A DNA stretch of 45,787 bases, from contig JAUPKF010000006.1 in the NCBI GenBank assembly GCA_030837625.1, forward strand, positions 1 to 45,787, given 5' to 3'. A model generated the notes under the pieces. It was given only the letters and a program-made list of their open reading frames with translations. It had not been told where the DNA came from and did no database searches. Of the stretch, positions 8,504 to 15,849 are shown one piece after another. Each line of letters opens with the position of its first letter. The first letter of the stretch is position 1. Position numbers and translations under genes: made by a program. This DNA comes from Patescibacteria group bacterium (GTDB lineage: Bacteria; Patescibacteriota; Minisyncoccia; Moranbacterales; UBA2206).

Positions 8504-9326
8504 AATAATTGCGGAAATTGCTTCGTGTCACAATGGAGATATTGAGCTGGCGAAAAAAATGGTTCAGGAGGCGGCTAAGACGGGGGTGGATATTGTCAAG
8601 TTCCAATCATGGCAAAGCAAAAATGTTGATGATAAGGATCCTGATAAGAAAAGGTATGCGTCTTTGGAACTTTCCGACGACGCGCATTATATCCTGAAAG
8701 AAGAATGTAAAAAAAACGGCGTTGAGTTTTTGACAACTTGTTATGATGGAAACAGGGTAGGTTTCTTAAAAAAACTGGGGCTTAAAAAAATAAAAGTTGC
8801 CAGTACTGATCTCAAGCATTTTGACTTTCTCAAGAAGTTGAGGGATAATTTCGAAGAAGTCATTGTTTCGACCGGCATGTCGACTGAAGGTGAAATGAAA
8901 AAGGCAGCGGACATCCTGAAAACAGGAAGGTTTACCATTATGCATTGTGTTTCGGTTTATCCATGTCCTTTGGAAAAAGCCAACCTTAAAAAGCTTTTAT
9001 GGCTCAAAACAATAGCCGGATCCGTTGGTTACTCCGACCATGTTCAGGGCGTAGAGGCGGCTGTATTTTCATTGGGTATGGGAGTGGATTACATTGAAAA
9101 GCATTTCACGCTTGATCGGAACATGCCGCAGATAGCCCATACCACTGGGGAGGGGTTAAGGCCGATTACCACGCATACTATCGCTGACGAACCGGAAGTG
9201 TTTCGAGAATTATGCCGATGGAGGGATAAATATGAAATAGCTTTGGGGTCCGGTAGCCTTGAGCTTTTGCCGGAGGAAAGATTAACTCGAGAGAAATATA
9301 CGGGAAGATTAGGGAGGAATAATTGA
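8496..9326 (+). CDS. neuB: Nonulosonic acid synthase, NeuB family, short form without SAF domain (set 1)
   Basis: The NeuB TIM barrel is clear: IIAEIASCHNGD (4-15), VDIVKFQSWQ (31-40), VIVSTGMST (122-130), VGYSDH (177-182) and EKHFTLDR (201-208). The family condenses phosphoenolpyruvate with ManNAc or a related hexose to give a nine-carbon 2-keto acid. At 276 residues it stops soon after the barrel. The C-terminal antifreeze/SAF-like domain, which in NeuB dimers contributes to the partner's active site, is absent. The usual PGPDH-SLEP loop after EKHFTLDR is replaced by unrelated residues with extra His and Thr. I chose the ATG at 8496, which has AAGGGA just upstream, over a GTG at 8475. It is followed directly by neuC and neuA homologues. 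Confidence 0.85.
   Translation: MTKIIAEIASCHNGDIELAKKMVQEAAKTGVDIVKFQSWQSKNVDDKDPDKKRYASLELSDDAHYILKEECKKNGVEFLTTCYDGNRVGFLKKLGLKKIKVASTDLKHFDFLKKLRDNFEEVIVSTGMSTEGEMKKAADILKTGRFTIMHCVSVYPCPLEKANLKKLLWLKTIAGSVGYSDHVQGVEAAVFSLGMGVDYIEKHFTLDRNMPQIAHTTGEGLRPITTHTIADEPEVFRELCRWRDKYEIALGSGSLELLPEERLTREKYTGRLGRNN
9311..9320 (+). promoter_or_regulatory. Strong Shine-Dalgarno that favours a TTG start for neuC set 1
   Basis: AGGGAGGAAT lies inside the 3' end of the neuB-like gene. Its GGAGG core ends 5 nt before an in-frame TTG at 9323 that overlaps the neuB stop. The first in-frame ATG, at 9344, is 26 nt from the core, which is too far. TTG is therefore the likelier start, although family alignments would begin near the ATG. 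Confidence 0.6.
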
Positions 9327-10504
9327 TAACGATTTATAGCATTATGCAAAAAAGAAAGATTTGCTTCATCCTTACTAGTCCTATCCATTATAGTCGGAAT
9401 TTTCTGATTCTTGAAGAATTGAAAAAAAGAAAAGATATCGAACTGCATATCGTTTTAGGCGGTTCAATTCTTCTGAATAAATATATTTCTCATAGTTTCA
9501 ATATCAGAAAGATTCTTCAAGATGAAAAATATGAAAATATCCATGAGGCGCATTTCAACCTGGATGGAGACAATTTAGTCATTAAGTCTAAAACGGTCGG
9601 GTTGGGGATTGTTGAATTTTCATCTATCTTTAACGAAATCAATCCTGACCTTGTGGTGGTGCGCGCGGATCGGTTCGAGGTTATGGCTGCCGCTCTGGCT
9701 GCTTCCTATATGAATATTCCTATTGCTCACATTGAGGGAGGAGACAAAAGCGGGACATTGGACGAATCGGTCAGGCATGCTATCACTAAATTGTCCCACA
9801 TTCATTTTGCGACCAATGAAGATGCTCGCGAAAGAATAATCAGGATGGGAGAAAGGAAGGAATACGTTTTCAATTTTGGCAGTCCGGATATAGAGGTAGT
9901 GAAGCATGTTTTCAATAATGGAAACAGTGTTGATTTGAATAATGAGGGGAGTGGGGCAGATTTCAATCCGAAGAAAGATTTCTTAATTGTTATGTATCAT
10001 CCGGTGACAAGCGAGATTGATAATCTTTCATTGCATACAAAAGAAATCCTCAAAGCTGTTCATGGTCTGGGTATGCAAATTCTTTGGTTCTGGCCGAACT
10101 TTGACGCGGGATCGGAAACTATCTCAAAAGAGCTAAGGATTTTCAACGACATGGTTTCGAGGCACAAGATAAAATTTTTAAAATATCTGCATCCGAAAAA
10201 ATTTATTTTTCTTCTTTCAAAGACAAAATGCTTGGTTGGAAATTCTTCAGCGGGAATAAAAGAATGTTCCTATTTGGGTGTTCCGGTGGTAAATATTGGT
10301 AGCCGCCAAAACGAAAGATTGAGGTCTGACAATGTTTGTGACTGCGGAAATTCAAGCGAGGAAATTATGAAAGCCATTCGCAAACAGATGAAAATAGGGC
10401 GATATAAAACTTCAAATTTATATTCCTCAAACGATACGAGCAAGGATATTGCTGAAGTTTTGGTAAAAAGCAGGCTTTATGCGCAGAAAAAATTTGTCGA
10501 CTAA
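9323..10504 (+). CDS. neuC: UDP-sugar 2-epimerase (hydrolysing), NeuC family (set 1)
   Basis: A 393-residue GT-B-like epimerase. It keeps the NeuC signature block HIEGGDKSGTLDESVRHA (136-153) followed by ITKLSHIHFATNEDA, an ADRFE element (115-119) matching the canonical GDRFE, and GNSSAGIKE near the C-terminus. Hydrolysing members turn UDP-GlcNAc or a derivative into ManNAc (or a 6-deoxy diamino relative) plus UDP, the substrate for the NeuB step. The probable TTG start is supported by a strong ribosome site. An ATG at 9344 would remove seven residues. It sits between neuB and neuA, the expected order for a nonulosonate pathway. The exact sugar cannot be read from sequence. Confidence 0.87.
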   Translation: MITIYSIMQKRKICFILTSPIHYSRNFLILEELKKRKDIELHIVLGGSILLNKYISHSFNIRKILQDEKYENIHEAHFNLDGDNLVIKSKTVGLGIVEFSSIFNEINPDLVVVRADRFEVMAAALAASYMNIPIAHIEGGDKSGTLDESVRHAITKLSHIHFATNEDARERIIRMGERKEYVFNFGSPDIEVVKHVFNNGNSVDLNNEGSGADFNPKKDFLIVMYHPVTSEIDNLSLHTKEILKAVHGLGMQILWFWPNFDAGSETISKELRIFNDMVSRHKIKFLKYLHPKKFIFLLSKTKCLVGNSSAGIKECSYLGVPVVNIGSRQNERLRSDNVCDCGNSSEEIMKAIRKQMKIGRYKTSNLYSSNDTSKDIAEVLVKSRLYAQKKFVD

Positions 10505-10508
10505 ATTT

Positions 10509-11222
10509 ATGAACAAGAAAAAAAGAAAATCAAAAAAAGGCCTGATTGTTGTTCCGGCTCGCGGAGGGTCAAAGGGCATAAAGAATAAGAATATAGTGGA
10601 TGTCGGAGGGGACCCCTTGATTCTTTATACGATTAACCCGGCTCTAAAAATAAAAAAGGATGGCCTGGCAGATGGGGTGATTGTTTCAACAGACAGTCTT
10701 AAAATCGCTGATATTGCAAAGAAACTCGGAGCAGATGTTCCTTTTTTACGGCCAAAGAAAATTTCCGGAGACAAGGCTAAATCAATCGATTTTATACTAC
10801 ACGCTCTTTATCATTTTGAAGAGAGGGGAGTTTTTTTTGATTATGTTGTTTTATTACAGCCGACATCACCTTTGAGAAGTTACGAGGATATAGAAGGAGC
10901 CATAAAACTATATATGGACAGTGAAAACGATTCTTTGATTTCCGTTTGTCGCGAGGAAAGAGTGGATGAAACGGAGCTATATTATAACAAAAAAGGAATA
11001 GGCATTCCGCTTTCGCCGAATCATAACAAGGGGATAAGAAGACAGGATATAAGACCTATGTTTACCAGAAATGCCGCCATATATATAACTGCTACTGAAT
11101 ATCTCAAGAAAGAAAGAAGAATAATTTCAGACAATCCAGCGCTTTATGAAATGCCGATAGAGCGATCGCTTGACATAGACACAAAGGAAGATCTGAAAGA
11201 ACTTCGGAGCATCTTAAGATAA
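10509..11222 (+). CDS. neuA: CMP-nonulosonate cytidylyltransferase, NeuA family (set 1)
   Basis: A 237-residue nucleotidyltransferase with VPARGGSKGIKNKN (15-28), the CTP-binding motif of acylneuraminate cytidylyltransferases. It also has VIVSTDS, LLQPTSPLRS and the late SLDIDTKEDL element that binds metal. The family activates a nonulosonic acid as its CMP derivative. RNAAIYI replaces the usual YxxNGAIY segment, so the substrate pocket may differ. The N-terminus is very Lys-rich. An ATG at 10479, overlapping neuC by 26 nt, has a weak AGCAGG upstream and is an alternative start. The gene closes the first neuB-neuC-neuA set and is followed by a 75-nt gap. Confidence 0.87.
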   Translation: MNKKKRKSKKGLIVVPARGGSKGIKNKNIVDVGGDPLILYTINPALKIKKDGLADGVIVSTDSLKIADIAKKLGADVPFLRPKKISGDKAKSIDFILHALYHFEERGVFFDYVVLLQPTSPLRSYEDIEGAIKLYMDSENDSLISVCREERVDETELYYNKKGIGIPLSPNHNKGIRRQDIRPMFTRNAAIYITATEYLKKERRIISDNPALYEMPIERSLDIDTKEDLKELRSILR

Positions 11223-11297
11223 GTACGGAAAGTGATTTATGAAAATTTCAGGGGTCTAATTTATCCGCTACGAATATAAGAAAACTAACCTTATCAA

Positions 11298-14240
11298 ATG
11301 AAAATTGACTTGAATAGTTTTATTGAGAAATACTGGCTCCCCCTTCTTAAGGAAAATTCAAACAAGAGAAAAGTCATTGAATACAAGGATCCAGATCAAT
11401 TGAAAAGGGAAATAAGTTTTCGGTTGGGGTCAAAAAAGCAAATCGCGAATGGAGAAGACTTGCGAAAACTTTTCGAAAAGGTGATCAAATATACCCCTTT
11501 TTCTTCTCATCCTAATTTTTTGAATTATTTATACTCTGGTCCTGATCCGGTTGGCCTTCTAGGCGACTGGCTGGTTTCTTTTGTAAATTCGAATGTCCAT
11601 GCCTACGAGGCTTCTCCCATATTTTCAATAGCCGAGGTGGAGTTGATAAAAGAGCTTAGGAAATACGTCGGATTCGAAAAAGAAGGCGATGGTATATTTT
11701 GCCCGGGCGGTTCTTATTCAAATTTTTTGGCAGTGTATTGCGCCAAGAAAAAAATTATTGACAAGCTGTCCAAAACAAGAAAATTAGCATTATTCACCTC
11801 GACTCATTCTCACTATTCCATCGATAAAACGGCGGCTGTTTTGGGTTTTGGAGATATTGTGGTTTATAAAGTAGAATGCGATCCAAGGGGCAGAATGATA
11901 GCCGACGATTTGAAAATAAAAGTTGAAAAGTCGGTGAAGAAAAGAGAAGTCCCATTTCTTATTTTTGCAACTGCCGGCACTACCGTTTTGGGGGCATTTG
12001 ATTCGATCGAAGATATTTTTCGAGTAGCCGAGAAGAGCTGTCCGGGGATTTGGATTCACGTTGATGCTGCTTGGGGAGGACCAATTCTTTTTTCAAAAAA
12101 ATATCAAAAATTGATGGAGGGGATCGGAAAAGTTGATTCAGTAACTTGGGATTTTCACAAGGCAATGAACGCTCCCATCTTGTGCTCAGTGCTCCTTTTG
12201 AAAGAAGGATCTCATTTGAAGACAATGTTCAATGTTGAGGACAGCTACTTATTCCATCAAGAAAGAAACAGCGAATATGAGATTGGAAAAAAAACTCTTC
12301 AGTGCGGAAGGCGGGGGGATGCTTTTAAATTCTGGCTGATGTGGCAAGTCTATGGAGCGAAACATTTTGAAGAAGAAATGAACAGAAAAATGTCGGTTGT
12401 GCAAATGGCGATAAAGCTGATAAAGAAGAGGGAGAATTTTTTGCTTTATCGGGATGATATTGACTATTTAAACGTTTGTTTCTGGTATATCCCTCGAAGT
12501 TTGAGAAAAAAAATGAAAAGCAGAAATTTTTCCGTCAAAGAAAAAAAAGAAATCGCTTTTTTCACGAAAAGAATATACCAGTTGATGATAAAAGATGGAC
12601 AGGTTTTGATAAATTTTGCCAAGGTTTTTAATTGTCCGGAATTTTTCCGATTAATAGTCAGCAATCCTAATTTGAATAAAGCGGAGATCGAGAAGGTTCT
12701 CGATGTCATTGATTCGTTAGGAGAGATTCTGGATAAAAATCTCAGCGAGCTTTTGATATCGGGAGGAGATAGTAGGCTTCATTTGGGAAGCAATGGAATG
12801 AATTATGTTTTTACAGCTCCTTTGCCAAAGCCAGATCAAGTTTCTCGATCAAGCTGCACCTCTTCAAGAATTTCCTTGCAAGAAGAGAAGAAGCTTGGAA
12901 AAATACTTCATGGATTGAAGCATGGTGAGTCTTCTTTTTCGGAATGCATGTCGGATGTCCATAGAAGGATCAGAAAAATTATAGATATTGACGAAAATGT
13001 AAGTGTTATTACAACGCCCTCCGGAACAGATAGTGAATACATACCCCTTCTAATAGCTGGGGCTTATACAAGAGATGTTTTGGATGTGAAGAATATAATG
13101 ACTGGTATGGGCGAGATCGGATCCAATTCAGCCGTGGCGGCGGCTGGAAATTATTTCAACTTCAAGACTCCATTTGGATCAAATGTTAAAAAGGGCAGAC
13201 CGCTTCTGAAAATGAATGTCGAAATTATCGGAGTTTCTCAGCGCGATTCACAGACTGGAAAACCTCAGATGAAGAAGGATGAATGGCAGGCTCATGTAAA
13301 GAATGCGCTCCGCAAAAAAGATTCTGTGGTGCTGCTGCATATTCTTGAGTCTTCAAAGCTTGGCTATCGGATCGACGCTATGGGCGAAGTGAAAAAAATG
13401 ATTTCAGATTATTCAGAAAATTTCTTAGTGGTTGTGGATGCTTGCCAGAGCAGGACAGATATTAAAAGAATCAGGGAATATTTAAAGATGGGCTGTATGG
13501 TGATGATTACGGGATCTAAATTTGAAGAAGCCCCTCCCTTTTGTAGTGCAGTACTAATACCGGAGAAAATAATGGCGGGCTTAACATCTAAAGATTTCAA
13601 AAAATTTCCAAAACGACTTTCGGACTTCATTACCTTGCATGACATTTCGGGACCCGTTCGAGAAATGCTGGGTTGTTGCCCAAGAAGTTGGATGAATTGG
13701 GGGTTGATGTTTCGTTGGACAGTAGGCTTAGATAATTGGGAGGAGTACCGAAAAATTTCTGATGCAAAGAGGACTAAGCTTGTCAGGGGCTGGGTAAGAA
13801 GCGTTGCGAAGATGGCAAAAGAATATCCAAATCTTGGTTTCTTTGGTGGAGGGGAAGATCAGCCAGGGTCTGTTGGTGATATCAACACAATTTTTTCTCT
13901 AACGTTAAAACAGGGGCAAAAGCTAATGTCAATTGACAGTGTAAAAAAAATATATGAATGGATGGCAATGAGTCTCGATGAGAATGTCACAAGATATTTG
14001 AAAATAACGAAAAGTCAGAAAGAGACGTTAAAAATATCTTTTTTGCTTGGCCAGCCGGTAGACATGGGGAAGTACGCCGCAATAAGGGTTGCATTGGGAG
14101 CAACACTGGTGGCTAGGATGAACGAAATTGGAGTAAAGAAAATCCTCCTTGAGGATCGGACGCTTCTAACGAAACTTTCGATATTGACTAAAAATTATCA
14201 TACATTGAAGGGCATTTCAAATGAGAGTAACCAGTTATAA
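11298..14240 (+). CDS. Double PLP enzyme: GAD/CSAD-like group II decarboxylase fused to a second PLP-fold domain
   Basis: A 980-residue protein in two halves. Residues 1-485 match group II amino-acid decarboxylases of the glutamate/cysteine-sulfinate type: GDGIFCPGGSYSN (130-142), SHYSIDK (171-177), ATAGTTVLGAFD (224-235), HVDAAWGG (254-261) with Asp256, WDFHK (284-288) with the probable Schiff-base Lys288, and CGRRGDAFKFWLMW (336-349). Residues 520-980 look like another fold-type I PLP domain: SGTDSE (575-580), VVVDACQSR (711-719) with Asp714, and ITGSKFEEAPPF (737-748) with candidate Lys741. The first half should decarboxylate an acidic amino acid. The reaction of the second is unknown. The gene lies between the two neu sets and overlaps the PP-loop gene by 20 nt. 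I know of no characterised enzyme with this arrangement. Confidence 0.82.
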   Translation: MKIDLNSFIEKYWLPLLKENSNKRKVIEYKDPDQLKREISFRLGSKKQIANGEDLRKLFEKVIKYTPFSSHPNFLNYLYSGPDPVGLLGDWLVSFVNSNVHAYEASPIFSIAEVELIKELRKYVGFEKEGDGIFCPGGSYSNFLAVYCAKKKIIDKLSKTRKLALFTSTHSHYSIDKTAAVLGFGDIVVYKVECDPRGRMIADDLKIKVEKSVKKREVPFLIFATAGTTVLGAFDSIEDIFRVAEKSCPGIWIHVDAAWGGPILFSKKYQKLMEGIGKVDSVTWDFHKAMNAPILCSVLLLKEGSHLKTMFNVEDSYLFHQERNSEYEIGKKTLQCGRRGDAFKFWLMWQVYGAKHFEEEMNRKMSVVQMAIKLIKKRENFLLYRDDIDYLNVCFWYIPRSLRKKMKSRNFSVKEKKEIAFFTKRIYQLMIKDGQVLINFAKVFNCPEFFRLIVSNPNLNKAEIEKVLDVIDSLGEILDKNLSELLISGGDSRLHLGSNGMNYVFTAPLPKPDQVSRSSCTSSRISLQEEKKLGKILHGLKHGESSFSECMSDVHRRIRKIIDIDENVSVITTPSGTDSEYIPLLIAGAYTRDVLDVKNIMTGMGEIGSNSAVAAAGNYFNFKTPFGSNVKKGRPLLKMNVEIIGVSQRDSQTGKPQMKKDEWQAHVKNALRKKDSVVLLHILESSKLGYRIDAMGEVKKMISDYSENFLVVVDACQSRTDIKRIREYLKMGCMVMITGSKFEEAPPFCSAVLIPEKIMAGLTSKDFKKFPKRLSDFITLHDISGPVREMLGCCPRSWMNWGLMFRWTVGLDNWEEYRKISDAKRTKLVRGWVRSVAKMAKEYPNLGFFGGGEDQPGSVGDINTIFSLTLKQGQKLMSIDSVKKIYEWMAMSLDENVTRYLKITKSQKETLKISFLLGQPVDMGKYAAIRVALGATLVARMNEIGVKKILLEDRTLLTKLSILTKNYHTLKGISNESNQL

Positions 14241-15849
14241 AAATGATAAGAACAAAAAAATGGATGATTATGTAAAGAGCGGGGCATATAAGTGGAAAAT
14301 CGCTATTCCTTTGAATTGCGACCATGATCTCATTAGATGTGAAGGGGGCGCAAAAATTGACAAAAACTCCGGAAAATTGAATATTAGTGTCCCTGATTTT
14401 CAAGGTAATGGCAGACATATTCTTGTTGTAATCGAGAATAAAAATGATATTGAAATCTATTCTTTTCCCATGAATGTTCAAAGATGTTATGCGAGAATAA
14501 CTGGCAATTATTTAATCGTCAGTAATATCGCAAAGTCTTTAATGAAAGAAAACGAAAAGATTCGACTTAATGGTGAAGTTTTATTAAGACAGATCTCAAA
14601 TTTATTTGCGCCGTTGGACGATCTGTTTGGGGATATAAAATTGCTTGACGCCTCTTCTATTTTTCGGGTTATAAATAACGAAATAATTTTTAAGGAGAGT
14701 CAAATAAAGCCCATAAAGAGTACAACTAGTTCAGTTCAGGAATATATTATTAGCAAGTATGATCGAATATGCAAGGAAGGGAAGCCTTTAGCGGTTCTCC
14801 TTAGCGCTGGCATTGATTCTCGTCTTAATTTGGCATTATGCCATTATTTTTCAAAAAAATATAGGAATGAAATAGTTGTTTACCATGAATACAAGGACAG
14901 AAAAGAACATGACATTGCAAAACATATAGCAGACGAATTGAAACTTCCCTTTGTGAGTATTTCAAGAGATAGATTTAAAAATGAACCATTGGAATATATA
15001 TTATCCCCCGAGTTCATTAGTTTTCATGGTGGAATTTATAGGGATACCCTTGCTAGATGGTTTAGCTATATGGATGTAATAAAGCTGAGCAATCCCGACG
15101 CTACTATTATTGGATTAGCCGGTGACCCTCATAAAGGAAAATTTTATAGGGATATACATCACTTGCCAAATGATCTTGAAAAAATGCTAAAATATAGAAT
15201 GAAGGACGAGAAGATCGCGGAAGAGAAGGATTTTATGCCCTATCTGTCAAATGAAAAGACAGATGAGTTTTTTTCTAGCACCCATAGAAGAGCCTTAATT
15301 TCTAGTGATCCTTGTTTCCAGACGGACTTTATCTTTTACCATGTCCAAGCCGCACAGCAATCTGCCTCGAGAAGCCCATTTTTTCATTTAAACTATAAAA
15401 TTCCTTTTCCGTTAAACGACGACCATTTTCTTTCCATGGCATTCAGCTTGCCAAAAAAGGAAAAAATGGACGCAGCTATTTCTTTAAACCTTATCGAAAA
15501 AATAAATCCGACTCTGAACAGGATACCCTATCATAGCGGAAACGCAGGTGGTTTCAGAAACCGCTACGAAAATTTAATGATTGAAATAATGAGTATGATT
15601 GTTTCGAAAGAAAAAAGTTCAAGCCGTCGGGATGAAGATGTCAGGTGGAATCACCCGAGCATTGTTAGCTATTTGGGTGGCGCTTCCAGCGATATCACCG
15701 AAAAACTCGAGAGGTTTATCAGGGCAAATTTGGGAAAACGACAAAAAAACGGACGAATAAGGGTTGAATGCGCCTTGAGAGTATACTTGTTCCTTCGGCA
15801 AGTTGAAAAAGAGCTGGGAATCAATTTTTTTGTAAATAAAGAATCATGA
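14221..15849 (+). CDS. Asparagine-synthase-like ATP pyrophosphatase (PP-loop) protein without active glutaminase
   Basis: A 542-residue protein. The PP-loop LLSAGIDSR (193-201) corresponds to the SGGxDS ATP-binding loop of asparagine synthetases, and the following 340 residues have the length of that synthetase domain. The N-terminal 180 residues occupy the glutaminase position but lack the Cys2 nucleophile and the RGPD region, so ammonia from glutamine is not expected. Such domains adenylate a carboxylate and can join it to an amine (compare beta-lactam synthetase). GAAGGG lies 8 nt before the ATG at 14221. The gene overlaps the double-PLP gene by 20 nt and the next gene by 4 nt. The amine donor and acid acceptor are unknown. 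Confidence 0.75.
   Translation: MRVTSYKNDKNKKMDDYVKSGAYKWKIAIPLNCDHDLIRCEGGAKIDKNSGKLNISVPDFQGNGRHILVVIENKNDIEIYSFPMNVQRCYARITGNYLIVSNIAKSLMKENEKIRLNGEVLLRQISNLFAPLDDLFGDIKLLDASSIFRVINNEIIFKESQIKPIKSTTSSVQEYIISKYDRICKEGKPLAVLLSAGIDSRLNLALCHYFSKKYRNEIVVYHEYKDRKEHDIAKHIADELKLPFVSISRDRFKNEPLEYILSPEFISFHGGIYRDTLARWFSYMDVIKLSNPDATIIGLAGDPHKGKFYRDIHHLPNDLEKMLKYRMKDEKIAEEKDFMPYLSNEKTDEFFSSTHRRALISSDPCFQTDFIFYHVQAAQQSASRSPFFHLNYKIPFPLNDDHFLSMAFSLPKKEKMDAAISLNLIEKINPTLNRIPYHSGNAGGFRNRYENLMIEIMSMIVSKEKSSSRRDEDVRWNHPSIVSYLGGASSDITEKLERFIRANLGKRQKNGRIRVECALRVYLFLRQVEKELGINFFVNKES

Noticed and set aside
11223-11297. Internal promoter before the double-PLP gene
   Set aside because: TCTAAT and TATAAG strings exist, but no -35 box at proper spacing could be found.
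11298-14240. Two separate genes joined by an assembly error
   Set aside because: The frame is open through a linker of about 35 residues with normal codon use and no internal ribosome site plus start at the junction. A real fusion is simpler, though read support should confirm it.
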